Assembly: GCA_000716465.1 (NCBI GenBank)
Contig: JNWL01000047.1
Span: forward strand, 1-56,734
From: Streptomyces bikiniensis
GTDB lineage: Bacteria; Actinomycetota; Actinomycetes; Streptomycetales; Streptomycetaceae
Direction: 5' to 3'
DNA length: 56,734 nt
The position numbers and the translations under genes were made by a program. The first letter of the stretch is position 1; each line of letters begins with the position of its first letter. Below are positions 1-8,515 of this stretch, piece after piece. Under the pieces are notes generated by a model that saw nothing but the letters and a program-made list of their open reading frames with translations, was not told the origin of the DNA and did no database searches.

Positions 1-2
1 GG

Positions 3-86
3 AAGCTGCGGTGTTCCACCACACGCATCACCGCCCTCGTTCAAGCCGTCCTCACCCTGCATCTGGCCAGCTCAGACCGAGGATGA
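3..86 (+). pseudogene. C-terminal tail of a transposase (5' part outside the window)
   Basis: The first 84 bases read as an open frame ending in TGA. The translation (around RCSTTRITALVQAVLTLHLA) resembles the C-terminal helix of DDE transposases common in Streptomyces. The start lies beyond the window edge, so it cannot be said whether the gene is complete. It marks the left end of the window as mobile-element territory. Confidence 0.45.
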
Positions 87-185
87 AAAACGCTCATTGA
101 CACACTCTCCGGACCGGGACCGCTCAGGATCTGCCCAACGATCTACGCCGCAGACTGCCATCCACAACCGGTGTGAGCACCCCGG

Positions 186-207
186 AAGGCTGTCACGCCA
201 GCCTTTT
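186..207 (+). terminator. Short stem-loop followed by T residues
   Basis: AAGGCTG (186-192) pairs perfectly with CAGCCTT (199-205) around a 6-base loop, and two further T residues follow. It lies about 100 bases after the transposase tail and could end its transcript. It is short, so this is tentative. Confidence 0.35.
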
Positions 208-389
208 GACCTGTGAATTCAAGTTGGCGGAGACTCAGTCAAGGACATCATCGTCACCCATACCAGCGTGGGGTCCATCCCCGCGGGCGCGGGGAGCAGT
301 CTTTCTGACCTGCAGTTCTACCCCACCAACAGCCTCCTCTGAACCACTTTCACCGAAACCGACAAACCGCCTCATACACGTTCCATCAC

Positions 390-614
390 TTACCAAACGG
401 CAGGCCACTTCGTGCCGGTGAGGGCAAGGTGCCAGTCGGGTCCCACTTCCAGGCAGAGACGACCGCCTTCCTCCACGAGGACGGCCGCCGGACGGGCAGG
501 ACGCGAAACGGGCCGGGGTAGTGGCGTGTCCAACGCGGCGGGCGGGATGTCGATGACGGCCAGGGTCTCATCGGCGACCTTCCCGCTCCGGCTGGGCCCT
601 GTCGCGAGGCGCAC
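390..614 (-). CDS. Possible small unknown protein or gene remnant
   Basis: This is a 74-residue frame with a protein-like rather than antisense-like composition. Its C-terminal half (around RLCLEVGPDWHLALTGTKW) alternates hydrophobic and polar residues as a beta-rich protein would. I recognise no family and see no convincing ribosome binding site. It may be a fragment of a longer plasmid or phage gene. The rest of 87-782 holds no other coding region I can support. Confidence 0.25.
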   Translation of the reverse strand: MRLATGPSRSGKVADETLAVIDIPPAALDTPLPRPVSRPARPAAVLVEEGGRLCLEVGPDWHLALTGTKWPAVW

Positions 615-782
615 GCCACCGGTGCGCGCTACATCTGCCTGTGGAGACCGGCACCGACTCCTACCGCCTCACCAGCACCCTAGCCCGAACCGAACAGACC
701 GCAGCTGGCTGAAACCGCTGGACTGCTGGTCAGGACACCTGTCAGGCTCCGTCTCGCGGAGATACTCGATGTCCTGACCAGC

Positions 783-1260
783 ATGGCGAAGACAGGCCGA
801 CTGGGCCCGGTGTTCAGCGGAGCCGAACTGGGACGAGGTGACCGCGGCACTCGGCGAGCCGTGGGACATCGGAACCGTGAGCCGGAACAGAAAGTGGCCG
901 GGGCTCTTCGCCTACGGAGACCTGGAACTGAGTGTCTGCCGCTGCCGCAGGATCTCCCTCATCTGCGTCCAGACCTGGCGTGACGTCGTCGAACTCCCCC
1001 CATCGATTGTCGGGGGGACGGGCACCTTCCCGGCCGGGCTCAGGCACACGAACGTCGTTTCCGCCTTGGACAAGGCCGGCTGTTCCTGGGAGCCCTACCC
1101 TCCGCTGACCTTCGGCGACCAGTGCTCGCTCACGGCGATCCCGTCAGGAGCGAACTTCACCTTCGAGATCCCCGAAGGCGAGGAACCGGTGCTGAACGTC
1201 ATGGGCCTGCCCGGCGACAGACACGACTGCTCCGCACGGACTCCAGACCAAGATCACTGA
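783..1260 (+). pseudogene. Frameshifted small unknown Streptomyces protein
   Basis: From the GTG at 838 there is a convincing 140-residue frame with an alternating Cys/Arg block (around ELSVCRCRRISLICVQTWRD) and an acidic C-terminal stretch (EIPEGEEPVL). The likely N-terminus (frame starting ATG 783, ending GPVFSG) lies in a different frame. Joining the two near 822-826 gives a smooth sequence (GPVFSG then EPNWDEVTAALGEP). The gene therefore probably carries a one-base frameshift, or else starts late at 838. The type resembles widespread actinomycete hypothetical proteins; the function is unknown. Confidence 0.45.
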
Positions 1261-1473
1261 CGCGAAGCGCCGTCCAAAACTCGTGAACATTTATCGCCCC
1301 AGTGATCGCTAACCGCTGCTCAAACTGGTCGACAAACGCTGTCACTGGAGGCGAACGAAGCCAACGCCTCCAGCGGCCACACGGTGCGCTGCGCGGTGAA
1401 CGGGATGATCCCGAGCGAGACGGAGGCGAGCGGCATCACGGCCAGGAGGTGGCGCAGCTGCCCGCGCATCGCC

Positions 1474-1848
1474 TCAGGCGCGGCGGTGCGGTAGCGCAGG
1501 ACGGACTCCTCGAGGAGAGTCGATCGTCACCGTGCCGGTGGGGGCGATCCAGCCGAGGCGGACGACGTGGTCGAAGTCGGTGCGGCGTACGACGAGGCGA
1601 TGGGCGGGGCCTGGTCGGGGCCGAGGGGGACGTGGCGGTCGGGGAGGAGGGGCAGGTTCCGGCGGCGGGCGAGGGCGTCGACCTGGTCGGGGTACACGTC
1701 CGGGGTGGCGATGTCGCCGCCAAGGTAGACGAGGAGGCCCGCGCAGACGAGATGGCCGACCACCGTAGCGGTCATAAGCGGCCGACAGAACGGCAACGGC
1801 TCCCCCAGCGCCTCCGTCAGCCGCTCCGCCGCCCACCACGCCGCCGCC
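1474..1848 (-). pseudogene. Broken paralogue of the DNA-binding-type gene pair at 50.8-52.3 kb
   Basis: Two minus-strand frames together match the gene pair at 50834-52289. One reads AAWWAAERLTEALGEPLPF then TATVVGHLVCAGLLVYLGG, and the other reads RRTDFDHVVRLGWIAP. The order and spacing are the same as in the distal copy. In the distal copy the two reading frames are joined by a GTGA stop/start overlap; here they run on as one frame and then shift frame around 1590-1620. The remnant stops at 1474 and butts against a fragment of an unrelated EF-hand gene on the other strand. It is clearly non-functional. Confidence 0.6.
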
Positions 1849-2050
1849 GTGCCCTCCCTGGCTGAACCCGCGCTGATCAGGGTCGCCGAGGTCCTCTTCG
1901 ACGTCACCGACAAGAACGGGGACCACACCATCGACGCGGACGAGTACCGGGCCCTGTTCCGGACCGCCTTCCACCGCGACGCCGTCGACGCGGGCGGCAC
2001 CTACGGCCGCGGCGCCACCAGGCCCCGGACGAAGGCCGGTTGTCAGGCGG
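1849..2050 (+). pseudogene. Fragment of an EF-hand calcium-binding protein gene
   Basis: The frame from GTG 1849 contains a textbook EF-hand loop, DVTDKNGDHTIDADEYRALF, with acidic residues at loop positions 1, 3, 5 and 12. It resembles the repeated EF-hand proteins of Streptomyces. After about residue 60 the similarity stops and the frame runs into the lanthipeptide terminator and antisense of the next operon. Only one EF-hand remains where such proteins usually carry three or four. It is a truncated remnant abutting another remnant on its left. Confidence 0.55.
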
Positions 2051-2060
2051 GAGAAGGTAC

Positions 2061-2097
2061 GGACCGGGACCGGTGGCCCTGCCACCGGTCCCGGTCC
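2061..2097 (-). terminator. Strong hairpin terminator after the lanthipeptide operon
   Basis: A perfect 17-bp stem (2061-2077 with 2081-2097) encloses a 3-base loop, 18 bases past the stop codon of the precursor gene. It is very stable, though without a long T run. It should end the lanKC-lanA transcript. Confidence 0.7.
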
Positions 2098-2114
2098 GCG
2101 CGGACGCCGACGCG

Positions 2115-2228
2115 TCACATCGGCTCGGGGAAGATGTCACTGATGCTCCAGGCGACGCTGAAGCAAGGGATGAACGCGTGGTCCTCCTGCTCGGTGTCCA
2201 GAGCTTGGAGCGCGAGGATCTGGCACAT
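2115..2228 (-). CDS. lanA: Class III lanthipeptide precursor peptide
   Basis: A 37-residue peptide starts at ATG 2226-2228, behind a GAGGAG ribosome binding site. The N-terminal ILALQALDTEQED matches the amphipathic L-Q leader element of class III precursors such as RamS and AmfS. The putative core begins around residue 17 and holds Cys22, Ser24, Ser28 and Ser30, ending in FPEPM. It lies 39 bases downstream of lanKC and before a strong terminator. Oddly, the only core Cys comes before all the serines, so the usual Ser-xx-Ser-x(2-5)-Cys labionin pattern is absent. A second Cys sits at leader position 2. Recognition is by leader motif and context; the gene is too short for standard gene finders. 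Confidence 0.8.
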   Translation of the reverse strand: MCQILALQALDTEQEDHAFIPCFSVAWSISDIFPEPM

Positions 2229-2267
2229 GGATGGTCTCCTCTTTCCTGACGGGATCGTGTCGGTCGG

Positions 2268-4919
2268 TCATCGCACACCTCGGCGCGGAGACGTCTGCCG
2301 CCGCGCCGAGGAGGTCATGGGAGGTCGGGCCGGTGACGTCGGACGGCTGCCGGGAGCCCGGGAGGGGCCGTCGTGGGACGCGGACAGGAGCGGGCCGGAC
2401 AGCAGGCGGTGCAGGGCCAGGAGGACACCGGCTCCGCCACTGGACAGGTCGGCGGTGAACCGCTGTGAACCCGCTCCGAGGAAGCGGACACCGCGTCGGT
2501 ACGGAATGGCGTACTTCAGAAGACCGGTCCCGGCGCGCACGGCGTCTTCGCGTGCGGCGTCCGTGCCGGTCGCTTCGGCGTGGTCGGCCAGGAACCAGGT
2601 CAGTCCAGCCAGTCCCCGGTACAGGCCCGCCTCCTTCGTGGCACGGGAAACCCTGATGCCGGTCACCAGCCGCGGAAGTGCCGCCGCGCAGCGTTCGTCC
2701 GGCGTGGTGGTCGTGTAGCGGGTGAGCACCGCCGCGAGACCGGCCGCGCCCGTGGCCAGGTAGGGCATGGCGCGGGTGAGTCGTGCGTTGTCCGAGAGGG
2801 ACAGGGCACCGTCTTCCAAGGCAAAGGTCCGATCCAGCTCTTGGTGGAGCAGCAGACGGCCTGCCTCCAGGAAGCGCGCCTCGCGGGTGTCACGCGCCAG
2901 GCGGTGGAGGAAGAGGGCCAGACCCGAGCGGCCGTGCAGCAGGCCGCGGGCATCGTGCTCGCCGAGGGCTGCCGACAGGTCGGGGATGCCCAGCAGGCCT
3001 TCCCCTGCCGCGGCGGCTCGCTCCAGGTGGCTGTTCTCTCCGGTCAGCCGGTGCAGGGCGAGCCAGCCCAGGCCGACCCCGGCCCGCCCGCCCGCCAGCG
3101 TGGCACACGAGGCGGTGAGCGGGTGGCCGTCGGCGTCCTGGAGCAGATCGACGGCCTCGTCCAGCCGACCGAGGCCGGCCAGGACCCGGGCGACACCGGC
3201 CGACCCGACGAGCAGCCCCGGAGACAGCGCGCCACGCAGGGCCAGTACGTCGCGGCGCAGTCGTTCGCATATCTCCTCCGGCACCGCGGTCCCGGCGCGG
3301 TGCAAGGCGTACACCACTCCGGCCGTACCGTAGGCCAGGCATACGTTGTTGGTACGGAACGCCTCGGGGGAGGGAGGGAAAGCCCACTCCGGACGGTCGA
3401 CGTCGGCCATCTCCAGCAGCCCCGCCGTCACCTCCTCGGCCAGCCGAGTGAGACGGCCGTGCAGATCGGTGTCCGGCTCGGTGGAGGGCAGACGATCGGA
3501 ACCGTCGTCGTTCAGGTGGAAGACGGTCGCGCGCTGCCACAGGTCCTGCGGGGGAGCAACGTCCGCCAGATCGCGGCGCAGGAGCAAGAGGTTGTCGGGC
3601 GCGTGCTCGGCGATTTCGTTGAACGGCGCCAGGAACGCGAGGGCGACCGCCGACGTGCCGTACCGGTCCTGAAGGAGCGGATCGGTGTCGGCCCGGCGCA
3701 GCCCGGGCGGCGGGGTGAACCCCGGAGTGCCCATCCCGCTCGGAGCAGCGGACAGTGCCGAGGCCGCCTCGAAGTCCACCAGCCGTGCCCCGCCCGACGG
3801 CGTGACCAGGACGTTGCCCAGGTTGAGGTCGCCGAACCGGTAACCGGCGGTGTGCAGTCGTTCCAGCGAGGCGTCCAGCGAGGCCAGCAGCCGCCGGCAC
3901 GCCTCGTAGTACGCGGCAACGGAGTCGGCCGTGCGGTCGGCGCGTGCCAGTGGGGAGGACCGGCTCAACCAGCCCACCAACGGCTGCCCGGCAACGTACT
4001 CGGTGACGAGGAAATCGTGCTCCCACTCCGTGAAGTGTTCCAGGGGCTCCGGGCCCACCCCCGGGGCGGCCGCGTGCAGGTCGCGCAGCACGTCGTACTC
4101 GTGCCGCAACCGCTGCCTCGCGTCGGTCCCGTCGAAGACCAGACCGTTGTGGGCACGGGCCTCCTTGAGGAAGACGGTGCGGCCGGTCCGCCGGTCGCGG
4201 GCCCGGTAGGCACCACCGGCGTTGCTCAGGCGCACCGCTCGGTCCACCTCGTAGTCGCGGATCAGGATCGGGCCCGCGTGCGGCTGCCCCTCCCGCTCGA
4301 CGAATGGGTCCGTGACTCCCGGGGGCAGGTGGAAGGCGGGCAGCCGTGAGTCCACGATCTCGCGGCCGAAGCCGTCGCGGATCACCCCCTCACGGGTGCC
4401 GTCGGCCCTGAGCCGGCTGCTGGCGCCGTCGAAGGAGCCATAGCGGTAGTGGACCGTTCGCGAGTCGCGAAAGCGCCGGTCGGTGAGAACGTAGGGTCCC
4501 TCCTCCCCGTCGAGCGCCTCGCGCAGGCGTTCCAGCAGTCGGCGTGCGGTCGTCGTGTCCGGTGGATACACGGTGCAGAACTTGCCCGCCTGGGTACGCA
4601 CGGCGTGCTTGTGGTGGAGGAACAGGAAGAAGAGGCGGGCGCTCAGGTGCTTGAAGGGCACTCCTTCGGCGAAGCAGATTCCGGCGACCGTGTCGAGCAC
4701 GTGCTGCGCCCGCTCCAGACGCGCCGACACGTGGATCTTCCAGCCCTGTTCGGGGAAGTCGGTCCGCGGACCGGACCAGACCGTCCAAAGCCCCTGGGAG
4801 GAGCCGTGCATGCCAGGCGGCACCTCACCGGGAGCGAAGCACGGTCCGGGGTCGGCCGCGCTGGGCAGCGGCAGGAAGTACTCCTGGTCCGCGAGTGCCT
4901 CGCCGAAGCCTTCGAGCAC
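2268..4919 (-). CDS. lanKC: Class III lanthipeptide synthetase (lyase-kinase-cyclase)
   Basis: The 883-residue enzyme should phosphorylate precursor Ser/Thr, eliminate phosphate and cyclise with Cys. The three regions are an N-terminal lyase (about 1-215), a Ser/Thr-kinase-like domain (about 225-520, with VFLKEA, GDLNLGNVLV and LVDFEAA) and a LanC-like cyclase (about 535-850). The cyclase motif reads LLHGRSG where class IV LanL enzymes have CHG, and the other zinc Cys is also missing. This makes it class III (RamC/LabKC type). The start is GTG at 4917-4919, with GAGGAG about six bases upstream. The precursor gene follows directly. No transporter or protease gene accompanies it, so export and leader removal must be done elsewhere. 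Confidence 0.9.
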   Translation of the reverse strand: MLEGFGEALADQEYFLPLPSAADPGPCFAPGEVPPGMHGSSQGLWTVWSGPRTDFPEQGWKIHVSARLERAQHVLDTVAGICFAEGVPFKHLSARLFFLFLHHKHAVRTQAGKFCTVYPPDTTTARRLLERLREALDGEEGPYVLTDRRFRDSRTVHYRYGSFDGASSRLRADGTREGVIRDGFGREIVDSRLPAFHLPPGVTDPFVEREGQPHAGPILIRDYEVDRAVRLSNAGGAYRARDRRTGRTVFLKEARAHNGLVFDGTDARQRLRHEYDVLRDLHAAAPGVGPEPLEHFTEWEHDFLVTEYVAGQPLVGWLSRSSPLARADRTADSVAAYYEACRRLLASLDASLERLHTAGYRFGDLNLGNVLVTPSGGARLVDFEAASALSAAPSGMGTPGFTPPPGLRRADTDPLLQDRYGTSAVALAFLAPFNEIAEHAPDNLLLLRRDLADVAPPQDLWQRATVFHLNDDGSDRLPSTEPDTDLHGRLTRLAEEVTAGLLEMADVDRPEWAFPPSPEAFRTNNVCLAYGTAGVVYALHRAGTAVPEEICERLRRDVLALRGALSPGLLVGSAGVARVLAGLGRLDEAVDLLQDADGHPLTASCATLAGGRAGVGLGWLALHRLTGENSHLERAAAAGEGLLGIPDLSAALGEHDARGLLHGRSGLALFLHRLARDTREARFLEAGRLLLHQELDRTFALEDGALSLSDNARLTRAMPYLATGAAGLAAVLTRYTTTTPDERCAAALPRLVTGIRVSRATKEAGLYRGLAGLTWFLADHAEATGTDAAREDAVRAGTGLLKYAIPYRRGVRFLGAGSQRFTADLSSGGAGVLLALHRLLSGPLLSASHDGPSRAPGSRPTSPARPPMTSSARRQTSPRRGVR

Positions 4920-5153
4920 GGGATCTCCTCACAGAGCGGTGACGGGCCGCTTCAACGGTCTCGTGCGCCGGGCACTGGTACCGGCAGGTGCGGCGGCGGT
5001 TCCGGCGGCGGTGTGTGCGACCAGTGTCGAGCGAGAGCGTCCCCGAGACGGCCCGCAGGGTCCGCGCATGCTTGGAAAGTCGGCCGATTTTTCTGTCCGA
5101 CCGACCCGCCGCCCAGAGCGTGTCTCCTTGATTCGCTTGTCGGTTGATTAGAC

Positions 5154-5352
5154 GTGTCCGTCCAGTTAGTGATCACTGATGCGATGTGGGACCGGATCGA
5201 GCCGTGGATGCCGGCCGACCCGGTCCGCGGTCGGCGATGGGCCGACCACCGCCGAACCCTGGAGGCCATCGCCTGGAAATACCGCACCGGCTCGCCTTGG
5301 CGGGACCTGCCGGACGAGCTGGGCTCGTTCCAGACCGCTCCCAAACGGCTGC
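5154..5352 (+). pseudogene. 5' part of an IS5-family transposase, interrupted at residue ~67
   Basis: From GTG 5154 the frame encodes the N-terminal domain of IS5/IS427-type transposases (DAMWDRIEPWMP, then YRTGSPWRDLP). It breaks at QTAPKRLL, exactly where the 1522-bp element begins. The sequence resumes at 6881 with RWAMDGTWERI, which restores the normal family junction. The gene was intact before the insertion. Confidence 0.8.
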
Positions 5353-5355
5353 TCA

Positions 5356-5377
5356 AAGAGCGTTTTGTCCCGGCAGG
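5356..5377 (+). repeat. Left terminal inverted repeat
   Basis: This 22-bp sequence is the exact reverse complement of 6856-6877. It is flanked on the left by the TCA target duplication. Confidence 0.85.
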
Positions 5378-5572
5378 AGCGCTTCGTCACAATTCGGGTG
5401 ATGGAACGGCTAGGGTCGGCTGAGGCTTCAGACGTCTGTTGTGGCAGGTGGGGCGGGTGACGTCTTTCGAGGGCCCGTTTCAGTCCCTTCGCTCCTGTCT
5501 GATCCCAACGCGCCCCCGGTCGCGCCTGTTTGCGCCCTGTAATGGGAGAGCCGTCATCGCTACTACAGAAAC

Positions 5573-6415
5573 ATGCCTCGCAGATCGCGACCGTATCCGA
5601 GCGACTTGTCCGATGCCCGTTGGAAACTGCTGGAACCAACTCTGACAGCCTGGCGGACCGAACGAAGGGGGAAGGGCCTGGACATCGGCCGGCCGTCCGA
5701 GCATGATCTGCGCCGGATCATGGACGCCATCCTCTACGTCGACCGGACCGGGATCCCATGGAGGTATCTGCCGCACGACTTCGCTCCGTGGGAAACCGTC
5801 TACGGATACTTCGCCGCCTGGCAGAAGGACGGGGTCTTCGACCAGCTCAATGGTCTTCTGCGGCGCCTGGTCCGTAAGGCTGAGGGCCGCGATGTCGAGC
5901 CCAGCGCCTGCGTTCTCGACGTCCAGAGCGTCAAGGCCTCGGCCAACGTGCCGGCGGTCGGCCAGGGCATCGACGCGGGCAAGAAGATCGCGGGCCGCAA
6001 ACGTCACATCGGCGTCGACACACTCGGCCTCCTCCTAGCCGTGCTGGTCACCGCCGCCAGTGTCTCCGACAACGCCGGTGGCATCCATCTGCTCTCGGAC
6101 ATTGCCGCAGGCCACCCGCGCGTCACAAAGGCATGGGCCGACAGCGGTTATCGAACCAAGGCCGTCGACCACGGTGCCCGCTTGGGCATCGATGTCGAAG
6201 TCACGCGTCGCGACCCCGCCCAGAAGGGCTTCAAGGTGATTCCGCGGCGCTGGGTCGTCGAGCGGACCTTCGGCTGGCTCATGCATCACCGTCGCCTCGC
6301 CCGCGACTACGAAACCCACCCCCACCGCTCTGAAGCCATGATCAAGGTGGCCATGATCGACCTCATGAGCCGACGACTCACCCACGAATCCACCTCGAAC
6401 TGGCGCGACTCCTGA
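5573..6415 (+). CDS. IS5-family transposase (intact)
   Basis: A full 280-residue DDE transposase. It has an N-terminal helix-turn-helix region (SDARWKLLEP, DRTGIPWRYLP) and a catalytic core with Asp in VLDVQSVKAS, Asp in WADSGYR and Glu in RWVVERTFGW. The start is ATG 5573. No frameshift is needed. It lies inside the inverted-repeat-bounded element 5356-6877 and should mobilise it. Confidence 0.92.
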   Translation: MPRRSRPYPSDLSDARWKLLEPTLTAWRTERRGKGLDIGRPSEHDLRRIMDAILYVDRTGIPWRYLPHDFAPWETVYGYFAAWQKDGVFDQLNGLLRRLVRKAEGRDVEPSACVLDVQSVKASANVPAVGQGIDAGKKIAGRKRHIGVDTLGLLLAVLVTAASVSDNAGGIHLLSDIAAGHPRVTKAWADSGYRTKAVDHGARLGIDVEVTRRDPAQKGFKVIPRRWVVERTFGWLMHHRRLARDYETHPHRSEAMIKVAMIDLMSRRLTHESTSNWRDS

Positions 6416-6416
6416 G

Positions 6417-6728
6417 TCAGGAGAAAGCGCCCTGAGCAGGGCAGTGCCAGTCGGCCGAGTCGATCGCATCCTCCTCCATGTCACTGAGGTGAAAGCAGTT
6501 TCCGTTGACCCACACCGTGACCGATTCGGGCCGATGGTCGACCTGGAATGGTTCGTCCCCCCGCAGAGTTCCGGACCATGAGCCATCCGCTGCAGGCGAG
6601 TGGGTGACAACGGCCCACGTCTGCTCTGGGAGCATCTGGTACGTGTCCGCCCAGGGCTCCACGGTCAACTCCAGCGCGGACTCACCTCCATTGCTGATCA
6701 GCAGCCGCGCTGTTCCGACACTGTCCAT
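6417..6728 (-). CDS. Unknown protein carried as IS passenger
   Basis: This 103-residue protein starts at ATG 6726-6728 with AAGGAGG about ten bases upstream. It is rich in beta-type alternation, Trp and acidic residues (TVEPWADTYQMLPEQTWAVV, EPFQVDH, VTVWVNGNCFHLSD). I see no signal peptide and no catalytic motif. It resembles a type of hypothetical protein frequent in Streptomyces. It lies tail-to-tail with the transposase gene, with their stops one base apart, inside the element's inverted repeats. It therefore moved with the element as a passenger, or the element captured it. Function unknown. Confidence 0.65.
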   Translation of the reverse strand: MDSVGTARLLISNGGESALELTVEPWADTYQMLPEQTWAVVTHSPAADGSWSGTLRGDEPFQVDHRPESVTVWVNGNCFHLSDMEEDAIDSADWHCPAQGAFS

Positions 6729-6855
6729 TCCCCGCACCCCTCCTTGCCTCTACGGGCGATCCCGCACGCAGCTGCAGAGTACGGGCCCACACGACCCGAT
6801 CGTCACGCACGCACGACCGCCTGAAGTCGCCCTGCCACCCGAGATATCAAACAGC

Positions 6856-6877
6856 CCTGCCGGGACAAAACGCTCTT
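6856..6877 (-). repeat. Right terminal inverted repeat
   Basis: This 22-bp sequence is the exact reverse complement of 5356-5377. It is followed by TCA, the target duplication, and then the resumed host transposase frame. Confidence 0.85.
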
Positions 6878-6880
6878 TCA

Positions 6881-7538
6881 GGTGGGCCATGGACGGCACC
6901 TGGGAACGGATCTTTGCCGCGCTTCTGACAGTGGCCGACGGTCTGGATGACATCGGCTGGACCGTGTCGGTGGACTCCACCGTCTGCCGAGCCCACCAGC
7001 ACGCCACCGGAGCCAGGAAAAAGGAGCGCCAGATCGGGCTGAGCCTGGCGACCATGCGCTCGGACGTTCCCGCGGCGGCCTGAGCACGAAAGTCCACCTC
7101 GCCAGCGACAGCCTTGCACGGCCCTTGGCCCTCCGCGTCACAGCGGGTCAGGCGGGCGACGCGCCAGCCTTCGAAGCCGTCATGGCCGGCATCCGTGTTC
7201 CGCGAAGCGGGCAGGGAAGGCCGAGGACCCGACCGGACGCCGTCCTGGCGGACCGCGCGTACTCATCCCGCGCGATCCGGAGCCATCTCCGCCGACGCGG
7301 GATCCGAGCGGTCATTCCTCAGCCCTCCGATCAGATCCGTCACCGCCTGCGGCGAGGCCGAACCGGTGGCCGGCCACCCGCCTTCGACGCCGAAACATAC
7401 AAGCAGCGCAACGCGGTCGAACGATGCATCAACCGGCTCAAACAGTGGCGCGGTCTGGCAATGCGTATGGACAAGCTGGCCATCGCCTACCAGGCTGCCC
7501 TCCACCTTGCCGCCACCCTCGTCTGGGCTCGCGAGTGA
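6881..7538 (+). pseudogene. 3' part of the interrupted IS5-family transposase (with frameshift site)
   Basis: The frame resumes with RWAMDGTWERI and the first catalytic Asp in SVDSTVCRAHQH. After ARKKE it would stop at 7083. A -1 shift on the A-run AGGAAAAAGG near 7015-7024 continues into KGAPDRAEPGDHALGRSRGG and the remaining core (VLADRAYSSRAIR, AVERCINRLKQWRGLAMR) to the TGA at 7538. This matches the programmed -1 frameshifting known in IS427-group elements rather than decay. The gene is dead because of the insertion at residue ~67. Confidence 0.8.
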
Positions 7539-7564
7539 TCGAGAGGCCGCCCATGGGTTTTCGG

Positions 7565-8110
7565 TCAGAGAGGATCGAGGAGCATCAGGACCTCGTCCCG
7601 GGTGTCGTCGGGCGCGAAGCGCAAGGCGCTGGGCCAGCGGCCGACCTCCCGCCATCCCAGGCGGCCGTAGAAGTCCTCCAACCCTTCTCTTCCCCGGGCC
7701 GTGAGACGGAGCTGCTCAAGCCCCAGCTCGTCACGGGCGACCGTTCGCAACTCTCGCATGAGAGCGGAGCCGACACCACAGCCGCGGAAACCGGGATGGG
7801 TCTGGAGGTGATGGACCGTTCCCCAGTGTGCGACGAGCCGAAAGGGATCACTTTTGAGGACAACCCACCCGGCAAGAGCCTCACCGAACCTGGCGGTGAT
7901 GAGGCGGCTGCGCGACGGTTCGAGATGGCTGAGGAACTCGTCTGCGACCGGCGCGACGTCGTCGTCATGGACCGGAGGGAAAGGAAACCCCGCGGCACCG
8001 CCTGCGTTCGTGACCGCGATCCAGCAGTCGACGAGCTGACGCCTCAGATCGGAAGAGACCTCATGCATCCCGGTGATCTGGGTGAGAGTGGGTCTGATCT
8101 TCTGCTTCAT
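7565..8110 (-). CDS. GNAT-family N-acetyltransferase
   Basis: A 181-residue protein from ATG 8108-8110; an alternative start at 8140 adds ten residues. The GNAT core is clear: a beta-strand GWVVLKSDPF, the acetyl-CoA pyrophosphate-binding segment HPGFRGCGVGSALMREL (the Q/RxxGxG/A motif), then LRLTARGREGLEDFYGRLGW, a typical C-terminal GNAT segment. The substrate cannot be told. It stands alone next to the split IS and away from any biosynthetic operon. Confidence 0.85.
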   Translation of the reverse strand: MKQKIRPTLTQITGMHEVSSDLRRQLVDCWIAVTNAGGAAGFPFPPVHDDDVAPVADEFLSHLEPSRSRLITARFGEALAGWVVLKSDPFRLVAHWGTVHHLQTHPGFRGCGVGSALMRELRTVARDELGLEQLRLTARGREGLEDFYGRLGWREVGRWPSALRFAPDDTRDEVLMLLDPL

Positions 8111-8197
8111 GCACAGGAGCATCCCAGTCGGTGCTGACATCGAAGTGAGTCAAGCCTCAGAAGCCACCTACGACTCACGCCTTCAAAGAGACACCTC

Positions 8198-8510
8198 CTA
8201 GTCGACTCCTACGTAGACATGAAGGGGCGGCTGACCGGAGCGCTTCGGATACGCCGGGCGCTTGCGGATGCTTCCACGCGCTCTTTCCGCGCGCCGGACC
8301 GCGTACAGATCATGGACGCGGTCCAACGGAAATGACCACAGCCGGAGCATCCGTGCCCGGAGCGGTCGCCACGGAGAGGACCTTGATGGCCGCTCCTCGC
8401 CCATCTCGCCTGGCCCACCGCCTGGCCGCCTTCGGCACAGCGCCCCACGCCTCCCAGACGAGTCGGCCGACCGTCTCGGCCGCCGCGACACTGCACCGCT
8501 CCTGAAGGCT
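8198..8510 (-). pseudogene. Frameshifted unknown fragment
   Basis: Two minus frames look like parts of one protein. One reads ETVGRLVWEAWGAVPKAARRWA and then GRGAAIKVLSVATAPGTD. The other reads DRVHDLYAVRRAERARGSIRKR to the stop at 8198. They could join by a frame shift near 8325. No family is recognised, no start is clear, and the support is weak. Confidence 0.25.
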
Positions 8511-8515
8511 CCTTG

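Larger units (their letters stand above)
5356..6877 (+). mobile_element. 1522-bp IS-like element with 22-bp inverted ends, inserted in another IS
   Basis: The left end (5356-5377, AAGAGCGTTTTGTCCCGGCAGG) and right end (6856-6877) are perfect 22-bp inverted repeats. TCA at 5353-5355 and again at 6878-6880 is a 3-bp target duplication, as expected for IS5-family transposition. The element carries an intact IS5-type transposase (5573-6415) and, on the opposite strand, an unrelated passenger gene (6417-6728). Removing the element and one TCA restores the reading frame of the host transposase gene. Confidence 0.8.

Noticed and set aside
2268..4919. Class IV (LanL) synthetase
   Set aside because: The cyclase part lacks the zinc-binding Cys and CHG motif; it reads LLHGRSG, so class III is the better call.
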